Assembly: GCA_030673265.1 (NCBI GenBank)
Contig: DAOVJK010000001.1
Coordinates: forward strand, 1 to 46,809
Length of the DNA: 46,809 bases
Reading direction: 5' to 3'
Origin: Pseudomonadota bacterium
GTDB lineage: Bacteria; Desulfobacterota; Desulfobulbia; Desulfobulbales; JAGXFP01
The notes under the pieces were generated by a model. It ran no database searches, was not told the origin of the DNA, and saw only the letters and a list, made by a program, of their open reading frames with translations. Numbering within the stretch: position 1 is the stretch's first letter; the number at the start of each line of letters is the position of its first letter. Shown in pieces: positions 1 to 8,760 of this stretch. A program made the position numbers and the translations under genes.

Positions 1-914
1 ATGTTGGCCTGAATTTTAAAGGTAAAACCGGAAAAGGCGGTTTCTTCGGGATTAACGATGCGTTCGGCCGCTATCTGGGGGCCGGGAGCAGGGGCCAGTT
101 CGACAAAAGAATCAAGCAGCTCTTTGACCCCGAAGTTGTTAATGGCACTGCCAAAAAAGACCGGGGTCTGGCTGGCCTTGAGGTACTCGCCATGTTCAAA
201 GGGAGTGGCCGCCCCTGCCAATAACTCAATGTCTTCCCGCAGTTGCGCTGCCTGGTCGCCAAGCAGTTCGTCCAGTTGCGGATCGTCCAGTCCTTTGACC
301 ACCACGGTATCCTGGGGGCGAGTGTCCTGACTTGGCGTGAAGAGGTGTAGTTCCTGGCGATGAATATTGTAAACCCCCTTGAAACTTTTGCCCATACCGA
401 TAGGCCAGGAAAGCGGGGTGCATTCGATCTGGAGTTTTTCCTCGATTTCGGCCAGGATGTCTAGGGGTTCCTTGCCTTCTCGATCCAATTTATTGATAAA
501 GGTAATCACCGGAGTATTACGCATCCGGCAGACTTCCATCAACTTCTCGGTTTGCTTCTCGACACCTTTGGCGTTGTCGATCACCATCAGGGCACTGTCA
601 ACGGCAGTTAGAACCCGGTAGGTATCTTCGGAAAAATCCTGATGGCCGGGGGTATCGAGAAGGTTGATCTCGAAATCACGATAGTTAAATTTCATCACCG
701 AGGAGGTCACGGAAATACCGCGCTCCTTTTCGATTGACATCCAGTCACTGACTGCATGATTAGAGTTTTTCCGCGATTTAACTGCACCGGCCATCTGGAT
801 AGCGCCACCGAATAATAATAACTTTTCGGTCAGGGTCGTTTTACCTGCATCGGGATGGCTAATGATGCCGAAGGTTCGGCGTCGCTGGATTTCTTTCTTT
901 AATCTGCTACTCAT
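1..914 (-). CDS. prfC: Peptide chain release factor 3 (RF3), C-terminus cut off by window edge
   Basis: RF3 is the translational GTPase that recycles RF1/RF2 from the ribosome after termination. I translated the minus strand from the ATG at 914; the frame stays open for about 304 codons to the window edge, so the C-terminal part of a roughly 530-residue protein is missing. GTPase motifs appear in the expected order: G1 HPDAGKTTLTE near residue 20, G3 DTPGHQDF near residue 85, and G4 NKLDRE near residue 145. The N-terminal SSRLKKEIQRRRTFGIISHP is typical of RF3 rather than EF-G or LepA. It sits alone upstream of rlmN on the same strand with about 300 bp between, so probably a separate transcript. 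Family assignment is secure. Confidence 0.95.
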   Translation of the reverse strand, partial: MSSRLKKEIQRRRTFGIISHPDAGKTTLTEKLLLFGGAIQMAGAVKSRKNSNHAVSDWMSIEKERGISVTSSVMKFNYRDFEINLLDTPGHQDFSEDTYRVLTAVDSALMVIDNAKGVEKQTEKLMEVCRMRNTPVITFINKLDREGKEPLDILAEIEEKLQIECTPLSWPIGMGKSFKGVYNIHRQELHLFTPSQDTRPQDTVVVKGLDDPQLDELLGDQAAQLREDIELLAGAATPFEHGEYLKASQTPVFFGSAINNFGVKELLDSFVELAPAPGPQIAAERIVNPEETAFSGFTFKIQAN

Positions 915-1223
915 TTGCTGCCTGTTATAATCAAATGTTTTAATAAGCCGGTTAGTTGGCTGGTAAGATAGATCGGAGTAAATGCTAAATCGTGGTTGTT
1001 CCCAGCTTTTCAGTGGTTAAGGGGGATTGTTCTATACACTATTCTTGGCCTGGCAACAAGAAATAAACGCAATTGGTCAAAGATTTACCGTGGAATAGCC
1101 AGTCTGTTTAGAGCCCACTCAGCAACAAATAGCTAAACTAAAATAACAGCTGGAGTTTATGGAGTGCGGTAGGGGAGCACTAAAAAAATATAAAACGTGG
1201 CTTGCTGGTAAAAAAGTGTTTTT
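915..1223. other. Intergenic stretch between rlmN and prfC, no gene seen
   Basis: About 310 bp between the rlmN stop and the prfC start. It is A/T-rich and no conserved reading frame is visible. A small hairpin of the form AGTGC...GCACT lies near 1161-1182 but is not followed by a U-tract on the minus strand, so I do not call a terminator. It presumably carries the prfC promoter. Confidence 0.4.
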
Positions 1224-2306
1224 TTATGCCCCTTGATCAGCACTTTCTTCATTGCGTTCTTTGCCAGCCAATTGGCCGCAGGCTGCAGAGATATCACTGC
1301 CCCGACTGGATCTGATGAAAACGGTATAGTCGGCCTTACGCAGAATCTGTTGAAAAGCTTCGGTTCGCTCCCGCGACGGGCACTGATAATCGGTACCTGG
1401 GCATTCGTTATAGGGCAGGAGGTTGATCTTGCATTTTATATCCCGTAACTTATAGGCCAATTCCCGGGCATCCGCGTCTGAATCGTTTAGCCCCTTGATC
1501 ATTATATATTCGAACATGATCATGCGGCGGCGGGGAATCGGGAAATCCCGGCAGGCCTGGATTAGTTGGTCGACCGGATATTTGCGGTTGATCGGCATCA
1601 ATCTGCTTCTGATCTCATCATTGACACTGTGTAAAGAAACTGCAAGGTTTACGGCAGTTTTTTCTCCTAACTCCTTCATCTTGGGGACTATTCCGCAGGT
1701 TGAGACGGTGATCTTGCGCCCTGAGAAATCAAGGCCCCGCTGGTCCATAAGAATATCTATGGCGGTGAGAAGATTGTCAAAATTGGCCAGCGGTTCCCCC
1801 ATCCCCATGAAGACCAGGTTGTTTATGCAGCCGTTCTTTTTATCACCGTTGCTGCACATCTCTTCCGGTAGTTCATTAATGACAGCGCAGACCTGGTTGA
1901 CAATTTCGGCCGGGGTAAGATTTCTTTTGAGGCCCATGGTGCCGGTCAGGCAAAAATCACAAGCCATGGCACAACCGACCTGGCAGGAGATACAGAGGGT
2001 GTTGCGATCTTCTTCCGGGATCAGAACAGATTCGATAATCTCACCATCATCCAGTCTGAAGGCAAATTTGATGGTGCCGTCTTCGGATTTCTCCTGCCTG
2101 GCCACCGTCAATTGACTGATCTCGGCTTTGTCGGCAAGTTTCGTCCGTAATTCCTTATTGAGGTCGGTCATCTGGCTAAAATCATAGACACCCGGCCGAT
2201 ATAACCAAGAGAATATCTGGCGGCCGCGGAAGAGCGGCAAGCCCAACTCCTTAACATAGGCAATAAGTTGGTCCTGGGTTAAATTCTTTAAATCTACTTT
2301 GCTCAT
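1224..2306 (-). CDS. rlmN: 23S rRNA (adenine-2503-C2)/tRNA A37 methyltransferase RlmN
   Basis: Dual-specificity radical SAM methyltransferase that makes 2-methyladenosine at A2503 of 23S rRNA and A37 of some tRNAs. The 360-residue length is normal. The radical SAM cluster motif CAMACDFC (CX3CX2C) lies near residue 112-119, preceded by ISCQVG, and the GMGEPL signature is near 167. The C-terminal RGSDISAACGQL holds the second catalytic Cys that carries the mCys/thioether intermediate. The ATG overlaps the stop of the upstream radical SAM gene in the ATGA manner (2303-2306), so the two are translationally coupled. Nothing is missing or unusual. Confidence 0.96.
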   Translation of the reverse strand: MSKVDLKNLTQDQLIAYVKELGLPLFRGRQIFSWLYRPGVYDFSQMTDLNKELRTKLADKAEISQLTVARQEKSEDGTIKFAFRLDDGEIIESVLIPEEDRNTLCISCQVGCAMACDFCLTGTMGLKRNLTPAEIVNQVCAVINELPEEMCSNGDKKNGCINNLVFMGMGEPLANFDNLLTAIDILMDQRGLDFSGRKITVSTCGIVPKMKELGEKTAVNLAVSLHSVNDEIRSRLMPINRKYPVDQLIQACRDFPIPRRRMIMFEYIMIKGLNDSDADARELAYKLRDIKCKINLLPYNECPGTDYQCPSRERTEAFQQILRKADYTVFIRSSRGSDISAACGQLAGKERNEESADQGA

Positions 2307-3172
2307 AACGCTCTTAGATGTTCTGGTTTTAAGGTAATCTCGCCATTTAACGCTTTAGCAATGGCGGACAGGACCGGTTGACGGTCTCGTGGCAACCGGC
2401 AATTAATCGGTAAATAATTGGAAGCATGGTTCGACTGAAACTGGAGCCGCTCAAGCTCGATATTTTCGACAATTAAGTAAAGTTCCCGTAAAAAACCGGC
2501 TTGGTCCGGCATGACAAACTCGCCTTTTTCTGCCTGCTCATAGAGAGGGGTGCCAGGTAACAGCATCAGGGTGAGGACCCCGACCTGATTGGGACTCATA
2601 GCGGAAATAACCTGGCCGGTTGCCCGGGCATGGGCCGCGGAGTTCTTACGGCCGGCGACCCCTAGTAAAACTGTCACCGACAGAAACAGTCCCGCCGCTC
2701 TGATCAGTCTGCCGGCCTTGATCATCTGCGCCGAGTCGGCCCCCTTGTTGATTGCCAGCAGGGTAGGGTCGTGGCCGCTTTCCAAGCCCATGTAGACTCT
2801 GGCCAGGCCAAGGTCCTTAAGTTGCCTTAACTCCTGTGCGCTTTTCCGCAGAATGTTTTTGGCGTTGCCATAAAGGGAAATTCGATTGACCCAGGGGAGA
2901 CGATCTCTGATTTCGGTGAAGATCGCGACCAGTTTCTGCTGGGGCAGGCTCAGGACATCGCCGTCCGCCAGAAACACCCTCTTCTGGCGTTGGCAGTAAT
3001 GGGCGGCGAACTCAAGGTCTTTTTCGATAATTCGCTCATCTTTGAGGCGGAAAAGCTCGCCGCGGTAGGTGACGCAGAAGGCGCACTTATTATGGGAGCA
3101 ACCAACGGTTATCTGCAGGATTATGCTGTTGGCCTCACTTGGCGGCCGAATGACGTTTCCTTCATAATTCAT
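2303..3172 (-). CDS. Radical SAM protein with CX4CX2C cluster motif
   Basis: A 289-residue radical SAM enzyme of unknown substrate. The cluster motif near residue 25-33 reads CSHNKCAFC, which is C-X4-C-X2-C rather than the canonical C-X3-C-X2-C. FLADGD near 90 and the YMGLESGHD segment near 148 fit the Elp3/B12-associated radical SAM fold (COG1032-like), but no B12-binding domain is present. It begins with MNYEGNVIRPPSEANS, a start common in this family, which I accept although an RBS is not obvious. It is coupled to rlmN by a 4-bp overlap, which may mean only co-expression. The specific reaction is unknown. Confidence 0.85.
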   Translation of the reverse strand: MNYEGNVIRPPSEANSIILQITVGCSHNKCAFCVTYRGELFRLKDERIIEKDLEFAAHYCQRQKRVFLADGDVLSLPQQKLVAIFTEIRDRLPWVNRISLYGNAKNILRKSAQELRQLKDLGLARVYMGLESGHDPTLLAINKGADSAQMIKAGRLIRAAGLFLSVTVLLGVAGRKNSAAHARATGQVISAMSPNQVGVLTLMLLPGTPLYEQAEKGEFVMPDQAGFLRELYLIVENIELERLQFQSNHASNYLPINCRLPRDRQPVLSAIAKALNGEITLKPEHLRAL

Positions 3173-3267
3173 TTAGGGCAACCAAGAGGCATCTGGCAAT
3201 ATCAAGCTAGCTGAGGAGATAGCGAGACCTTTGAAAATTTCAACAAAGTAGGTGCAGAAAATAAACG

Positions 3268-3306
3268 CGAGGGGACTGGTGGGGATTTCCACCAGTCTTT
3301 ACCTCG
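3268..3306 (-). terminator. Hairpin downstream of serC, possible terminator
   Basis: A long interrupted stem just 12 bp after the serC stop: CGAGG pairs with CCTCG and GACTGGTGG pairs with CCACCAGTC around a 6-nt loop. A clean U-tract is lacking on the minus strand, so it may be an mRNA-stabilising 3' hairpin rather than an intrinsic terminator. Confidence 0.45.
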
Positions 3307-3317
3307 TTATGATGTTA

Positions 3318-4397
3318 TCAGTTTTGTTGTTCAAATTTCTGCATGAATGAGATTAATTTATGAACGCCCTCGCGAGGGAAGGCATTATAAATCGAGGCCC
3401 GGCAACCGCCAACAGAACGATGGCCCTTCAATCCGTCAAAACCCTCTGCGGTGGCTTCCTGAACAAATTTGGCTTCCAATTCAGGGGTGGGCAGGTTGAA
3501 GGTAACGTTCATCAAAGGCCTTGATGTTACTTCGGCATGGCCACGATAAAAGTCAGTGGCGTCGATTGCCTTATATAAAAGAGCAGCTTTTTCGCGGTTC
3601 ATTTCTTCCATTACGGGAAGTCCACCCATTTTCTTAAGCCATTTAAGAACAAGCCCGATCACGTGGATTGAGAAGCAGGGTGGGGTGTTGAACATCGACC
3701 CTTTATCGGCATGGGTTTTATAGCGGAACATGGTAGGGATGTTTTCAGGAGTTCTGCCTATGAGGTCGTCACGGATAATAACAACCGCGCAACCCGCCGG
3801 GCCCATATTCTTCTGGGCGCCCGCGAAGATGATCCCGAATTCGCTGAAATCCAGAGATTTTGACATTATGTCTGAGGACATATCGCAGACCAGCATCTTG
3901 TCGGTCTTGGGGAATTGATGGAACTGGGTGCCATATATGGTGTTGTTTGAAACAAGGTAAAGATATTCTGAATCATCGTCAACCTGGTAATCGTCGGGGG
4001 TTGGGACATGGTTGAAGGTACTCTCCTCGCTGCTGTAGGCAACTTGCACATCTCCGAAAAATTTGGCCTCCTTGATGGCTTTTTTCGCCCAGACCCCGGT
4101 ATTCAGATAAGTTGCTTTTTTGCCCGGGCCAAGCAGATTCATCGGTACCATCGCAAACTGGGTGGAGGCACCGCCCTGGAGAAAAAGGACCTTGAAATTA
4201 TCGGGCACCCCAAGAATTTCACGTAAAAGGGCTTCGGCTTCATCTGCCACGGCGACAAACTCCTTGCTACGATGGCTCATTTCGATCAGACCGATACCTT
4301 TGTCATTGAAATTCACCACGTCTTTGGCCGCTTGCTGCAAAACTTCTAAGGGCAGGGTGCCAGGTCCGGCACTGAAATTAAATATTCTGTCTGGCAT
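3318..4397 (-). CDS. serC: Phosphoserine aminotransferase SerC
   Basis: PLP-dependent aminotransferase converting 3-phosphohydroxypyruvate to phosphoserine in serine synthesis; it also acts in some pyridoxal phosphate pathways. The start is placed at the ATG at 4397 (359 residues, MPDRIFNFSAGPG...), because a perfect GGAGG lies 6 bases upstream and family members begin with this motif; the longer frame adds 11 unrelated residues. FLQGGAST near residue 75 and GAQKNMGPAG near 195 (PLP lysine) are diagnostic, as is the C-terminal GHRSVGGCRASIYNA. Length matches the family. It is probably monocistronic. The next gene upstream is divergent. Confidence 0.96.
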   Translation of the reverse strand: MPDRIFNFSAGPGTLPLEVLQQAAKDVVNFNDKGIGLIEMSHRSKEFVAVADEAEALLREILGVPDNFKVLFLQGGASTQFAMVPMNLLGPGKKATYLNTGVWAKKAIKEAKFFGDVQVAYSSEESTFNHVPTPDDYQVDDDSEYLYLVSNNTIYGTQFHQFPKTDKMLVCDMSSDIMSKSLDFSEFGIIFAGAQKNMGPAGCAVVIIRDDLIGRTPENIPTMFRYKTHADKGSMFNTPPCFSIHVIGLVLKWLKKMGGLPVMEEMNREKAALLYKAIDATDFYRGHAEVTSRPLMNVTFNLPTPELEAKFVQEATAEGFDGLKGHRSVGGCRASIYNAFPREGVHKLISFMQKFEQQN

Positions 4398-4631
4398 TTG
4401 TTCCTCCGAAAAAATATATAAAAAGGTCAAATTTTCAATTGTAAATTAGGCTGTATGGATAACCTATTGAGGCGAGTTTTGCAAAAAATATCGTCCTGTG
4501 AGCTACGAAGGTAATGATTTTTAATTGGACATCACAGCCATTATTGTGATTATATCTTAGGAATGGAATTTACTGGTGTTTTTATTTGAATCATTCTGAT
4601 TCAGGATGATTGCAATTTTATAAGGTTTCCC

Positions 4632-5009
4632 GTGAGTAAACAGATATTGATTGTTGATGACAATAAAGAGTTCAATAAAATGCTTTTTGATGCTTTCAGT
4701 CACAAGGGCTACGAGGTGATCTGCGCCTTTAACGCTGAAGAAGCCTTGGTGGCGATTACTCCTGAAATCCAGGTTGTGTTCCTGGATATGAAATTACCCG
4801 GAGGTATGAGCGGCCTTGATCTCTGCCGGCAAATCAGAAAGGATCATCCTGATGCCTGCATTTATGCTATGACCGGGCATTCCTCTCTTTATGAGCTTGC
4901 CGATTGCCGCAAGGCCGGTTTTGACGACTACTTCACTAAACCGATCAAATTGGCAATGTTTTATATGGCGGCAGAGCAGGCCTTTGAGCGAGTTGCCGCA
5001 AAAAAATAA
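4632..5009 (+). CDS. Stand-alone receiver (CheY-like) response regulator
   Basis: A 125-residue protein made of one REC domain: acidic pair DD at 9-10, phospho-acceptor Asp52 in VVFLDMKLPG, conserved Thr/Ser in AMTGHSS, and the KP pair in DYFTKPIK. No output domain follows, so it works through protein contacts or as a phosphorelay intermediate. It begins with GTG (SKQILIVDDN follows directly), with AAGG 7 bases upstream; no better start exists. No kinase gene is adjacent, so its partner is unknown. It is an orphan between serC (divergent) and miaA, with about 240 bp downstream. Confidence 0.9.
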   Translation: MSKQILIVDDNKEFNKMLFDAFSHKGYEVICAFNAEEALVAITPEIQVVFLDMKLPGGMSGLDLCRQIRKDHPDACIYAMTGHSSLYELADCRKAGFDDYFTKPIKLAMFYMAAEQAFERVAAKK

Positions 5010-5251
5010 AAGTAATTAAAAATTGGTTGTTTTCGTCTTGCCTGTTCTCCAGTCATTTCCGACTTGACCTCGTTGTCTCCCTCTTGTTATCTTCTGGTTT
5101 TCCGTAGTCTTATTTGTGTAAATTTATAACCATTTCATTAATTGCTACGAGTTTGTCAAGTTCTGTTGAGATAAACAGGCCAAATGTTTTTGTGGGTTAT
5201 CTCTTTCAGCTTTACCAATAGAATTATTCCTTCCCCAGCAGATAATTATTA

Positions 5252-6211
5252 ATGACAAAATCTCGTAAAAAGTCAAAGCAGCGAATAGTAGCGATAGTCG
5301 GGCCCACGGCAGTCGGGAAAACCAAGCTGGTTTTAGAGTTGGCGAATCATCTTGATGGAGAGATTGTCAATGTCGATTCCATGCAGATCTATCGATTTAT
5401 GGATATCGGCACGGCCAAGCCGTCCAGAGAAGAGCAGCGGACAGTCAGGCATCATCTCCTCGATATAGTAAATCCTGATGAGGAGTATAACGTCAGCTGT
5501 TTTGTCAATGATGCCGAGCGGGTCTGTTCTGATATAATATCTCGCGGCAAAAGGCCGATTTTAACCGGTGGCACCGGCCTCTATCTTAAGGGTTTTCAGG
5601 AAGGTGTTTTTGATATTGCTGGAGATGAAGCTGCTTTGCAACTGCGGGCCAAGCTGGAGAATGAGCTGTTAGGGAAGGGCAGGGCGCATCTTTTTGGAAG
5701 ACTGCAAAAGTGTGATAGTGTTTCGGCGGCAAGAATTCATCCCAACGATACATACCGGCTGCTCCGGACCCTGCAGGTTTTCGAACAGACAGGGATCCCC
5801 TGGTCCGTGCATCTTGCTAGGCAACAACAGGCTGTAATCGATAGCAGCCATCGATCTATATTAAAGATAGGTCTTACCTGTGATCGTGAGCAGTTGTATG
5901 AAAGAATAAATAAACGCACCAGGAAAATGTTTGAAATTGGTTTGCTGGATGAGGTCCGCAGTCTTCTTGATATGGGGTACGGACCGGATCTTAAGGCCAT
6001 GCAGTCAATAGGATATCGGCACGCGGTTAAGTTTCTGGCTGGCGAATGGGATAAAGACGAAGCGCTTAGAATAATGGCCAGGGATACTCGCCGTTACGCC
6101 AAGCGCCAGTTTACCTGGTTTAAAAAAGATCAACAAATTAGCTGGTTTAACCCTAAACAGGTTACAGAAATTTCTAGTACAATAAACACATATTTGGACG
6201 AATCCCTATGA
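5252..6211 (+). CDS. miaA: tRNA dimethylallyltransferase MiaA
   Basis: Adds a dimethylallyl group to N6 of A37 in tRNAs reading UNN codons, the first step to ms2i6A; the second enzyme, MiaB, is encoded 4.3 kb downstream on the same strand. The 319 residues carry the P-loop GPTAVGKTKL near 17-26, NVDSMQIYR near 50, the DIGTAKP segment, GGTGLYLKG near 106, and the C-terminal RRYAKRQFTWF that contacts tRNA. The stop overlaps the start of the CDP-alcohol phosphatidyltransferase gene by 4 bp, indicating an operon. A short basic N-terminal extension (TKSRKKSKQR) precedes the core. Confidence 0.96.
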   Translation: MTKSRKKSKQRIVAIVGPTAVGKTKLVLELANHLDGEIVNVDSMQIYRFMDIGTAKPSREEQRTVRHHLLDIVNPDEEYNVSCFVNDAERVCSDIISRGKRPILTGGTGLYLKGFQEGVFDIAGDEAALQLRAKLENELLGKGRAHLFGRLQKCDSVSAARIHPNDTYRLLRTLQVFEQTGIPWSVHLARQQQAVIDSSHRSILKIGLTCDREQLYERINKRTRKMFEIGLLDEVRSLLDMGYGPDLKAMQSIGYRHAVKFLAGEWDKDEALRIMARDTRRYAKRQFTWFKKDQQISWFNPKQVTEISSTINTYLDESL

Positions 6212-6741
6212 ATATCCCTAATAGTATAACCCTTGTTCGGATAATCCTGGTACCGGTCATGCTCTATTTTATGATAGAAGGACAGGACCTGCTGGCCTTA
6301 TTGATTTTTGTGATAGCTGCTATAAGTGATGGCCTGGATGGTTTTTTTGCCAAGATTTTACATCAACAGACCAGGCTTGGCGCTTTTCTTGACCCAATCG
6401 CCGACAAGCTTCTGTTGGGTACCGCCTTTATTGTCCTGGCCATTTCCGGTTTGGCGCCCAGTTGGCTGGCGATCATGGTCGTTAGTCGGGATTTAATGAT
6501 CATGACCGGTATCGGCATCCTGGCTTGGGACAAAGACTTTCCGGCAATCAAGCCAACAATTGATGGCAAGCTGACGACACTCTTGCAGATAATCACCATC
6601 GGTTTTCTGCTTGGTCATCAGTATACAGAACCATACCAATGGCTCCATTTTCCTCTTATGACTACCACCGGGTTCTTTACGGCCATTTCTGGAGCACGTT
6701 ACATGATGACCGGCTTTAGTCTTCTTGGTAGTACTAGATAA
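6208..6741 (+). CDS. pgsA: CDP-diacylglycerol--glycerol-3-phosphate 3-phosphatidyltransferase (PgsA-type)
   Basis: Integral membrane CDP-alcohol phosphatidyltransferase, most likely making phosphatidylglycerophosphate. The family signature DGX2A(R/K)X8GX3DX3D is seen as DGFFAK...GAFLDPIADK near residues 34-56; the usual Arg is Lys here. The N-terminal NIPNSITLVRIILVPVM is typical of PgsA. At 177 residues with about five hydrophobic segments it has normal length. It follows miaA with a 4-bp overlap and precedes recJ by about 55 bp. Phosphatidylserine synthase or cardiolipin synthase of the same superfamily are less likely alternatives. Confidence 0.9.
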   Translation: MNIPNSITLVRIILVPVMLYFMIEGQDLLALLIFVIAAISDGLDGFFAKILHQQTRLGAFLDPIADKLLLGTAFIVLAISGLAPSWLAIMVVSRDLMIMTGIGILAWDKDFPAIKPTIDGKLTTLLQIITIGFLLGHQYTEPYQWLHFPLMTTTGFFTAISGARYMMTGFSLLGSTR

Positions 6742-6795
6742 GCACCTGCTTCCTGCTAAATATATCCACTACCTAAAGAATAACATTAAGGTATT

Positions 6796-8538
6796 ATGAG
6801 TCATAGCCTACCTGAAAAACATTGGGACTTTCAGTCTGCTGAACAGGGAGTGGTGTTCGATGGGATACCGTTGTTGATCTCTGCCCTGTTGGCCCAAAAA
6901 GGTTTTAAAAGCTGTAAAGATGTAGAGGGGTTTCTGAATCCATCACTTGATCAGCTCCCTTTGCCGACAGACATGTCGGGGCTTGCCGAGGCAGTGGCTA
7001 TTCTGGAAAAGGGGCTTGTCGATAAAACTACAGTTCTGATTTATGGCGATTACGATGCCGACGGCATTACCTCAATCGCACTATTGTTATCCTTTTTCAA
7101 GGAGATAGGGCTTGCCTGTTGCTACTATATCCCCGACAGATTAACCGAAGGGTATGGTCTCAACGCAGAAGCCTTGCGGAGAGTTCGGGGAGAGCCGGAT
7201 CTGGTTGGTTGTCAGGAGCCAATCTTGATTACCGTTGATTGCGGGATCTCGGCCCACGCTGAAGTTGCCGAGGCGCAACGACTGGGTTTTCAGGTGATAG
7301 TCACCGATCATCACCAGCCGCCGCCGATTTTGCCGGAAGCAGAGGCGGTAGTAAACCCCCATAGGAAAGATTGTCTTTTTCCCTATAAGGAGCTGGCCGG
7401 GGTCGGGGTTGCTTTTTACCTTGTTGCCGCATTGCGGGCGCATTTGATAGAAAAAAAATATTGGCCGCAGGGCAGGCAGCCAAATTTAAAGAGATATCTC
7501 GATCTGGTAGCCATCGGCTCGGTTGCTGACATGGTCTCGTTGACCGGGGCCAACCGGATATTGGTCAAAGCGGGCCTGGAGGTTATGGCAGATAAGCCCA
7601 GGCCGGGTGTTCGGGCTCTTATGAAAAAGGCTGGGATCTCACCGGCTTCCATAAACTCAGGCCACCTTGGTTTTCAGATAGCCCCTAGAATTAATGCGGC
7701 CGGTCGAGTAGGTAATCCTCGTTTGGCGGTGGAGCTTCTGGTAGGGAAGGAGCCCGGCAAGGTGGCTGGCTATGCTGATGAGTTGGAAAATGCCAATAAG
7801 TTCCGGAAAGAGTTGTCTGAAAAAATATTCCAGGAGGCGTGTCTCCAGGCAGAAGTGCAGATTGAGAAGGGCAGGAATACCCTGGTTCTGGCCGATAGTG
7901 ACTGGCACGTCGGTGTTGCCGGACTGGTCGCATCGCGAATAGCTAAAGCCTATTATCGTCCTGCAGTTGTACTGGTCTCGGGCGATAAGGGACTGGCGAG
8001 TGGGTCGGTCCGATCTATCGATGGTATTAATGTTTTCGAGGTCCTCGAAGAATGCTCAGATCTGCTTGAAAAGTTTGGTGGGCACAAGGCAGCAGCCGGG
8101 CTTACTGTGAAAAATGATGTGATAGAAGATTTTTCTGCAAAATTTGAAGCCTCTGTAAATCAAAAAATAGAAGGGATTGATCTACGACCGACGATCCGTG
8201 TAAACCTCAAGGCCTCAATTGATGAGCTGATGGACGATAATTTCCTTGCATGCTATGAAAAACTGGAACCTTTTGGCAATGGCAACCAGGAGCCGGTCTT
8301 TTGTAGTGAAGGTGAGGCGGTTGATCTTTTTGATGCCCGGAAAATCGGCAAGGATTCAATGCGATTTAGTTTTGGTAGGGATGGCGCCGTTGTCAGTGGA
8401 GTTGCTTTTGGAATGGCGCATCTCTTGCCGACCGTAAAAGATGGGGCGGTCAGGATGGCTTTCAGGGTTACAAAAAATGAATTCCGCGGAATAAGCAAAT
8501 GGGAAGTTCGGGCGGAAGACATTAAACCCCTAGTTTAA
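6796..8538 (+). CDS. recJ: Single-stranded-DNA-specific exonuclease RecJ
   Basis: 5'-3' single-strand DNA exonuclease of the DHH superfamily acting in recombination and mismatch/base-excision repair. The 580 residues show motif I DYDADGITS near 86-94, motif III DHHQ near 172, and the DHHA1 signature FGGHKAAAGL near 430, followed by the RecJ OB domain. Asp/His metal ligands are present, so it should be active. The start ATG at 6796 is followed by SHSLPEKHW, matching family N-termini. It is probably the third gene of the miaA-pgsA-recJ run. Confidence 0.96.
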   Translation: MSHSLPEKHWDFQSAEQGVVFDGIPLLISALLAQKGFKSCKDVEGFLNPSLDQLPLPTDMSGLAEAVAILEKGLVDKTTVLIYGDYDADGITSIALLLSFFKEIGLACCYYIPDRLTEGYGLNAEALRRVRGEPDLVGCQEPILITVDCGISAHAEVAEAQRLGFQVIVTDHHQPPPILPEAEAVVNPHRKDCLFPYKELAGVGVAFYLVAALRAHLIEKKYWPQGRQPNLKRYLDLVAIGSVADMVSLTGANRILVKAGLEVMADKPRPGVRALMKKAGISPASINSGHLGFQIAPRINAAGRVGNPRLAVELLVGKEPGKVAGYADELENANKFRKELSEKIFQEACLQAEVQIEKGRNTLVLADSDWHVGVAGLVASRIAKAYYRPAVVLVSGDKGLASGSVRSIDGINVFEVLEECSDLLEKFGGHKAAAGLTVKNDVIEDFSAKFEASVNQKIEGIDLRPTIRVNLKASIDELMDDNFLACYEKLEPFGNGNQEPVFCSEGEAVDLFDARKIGKDSMRFSFGRDGAVVSGVAFGMAHLLPTVKDGAVRMAFRVTKNEFRGISKWEVRAEDIKPLV

Positions 8539-8760
8539 CATACTGTTTTTACGTTATATTTGCTTAACTATACATAATATACATTATGCGACATAGCTGA
8601 TATGGGCTATAAATCGGCTCTTCACAAAACAAATGAATGAAAAGCCCGATATTTTACTGGCGAACACTATTAAAGGACGAACCGTTTACCTTATACGAGC
8701 ATTTCCCGGCTAATTTTGGTAAAGGAATCCAAACATAAAAAACAAGTCCAGGAGCATTAA

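Noticed and set aside
8539..8760. Possible purine riboswitch before purB
   Set aside because: No three-way junction or conserved riboswitch core could be found in the 222 bp.
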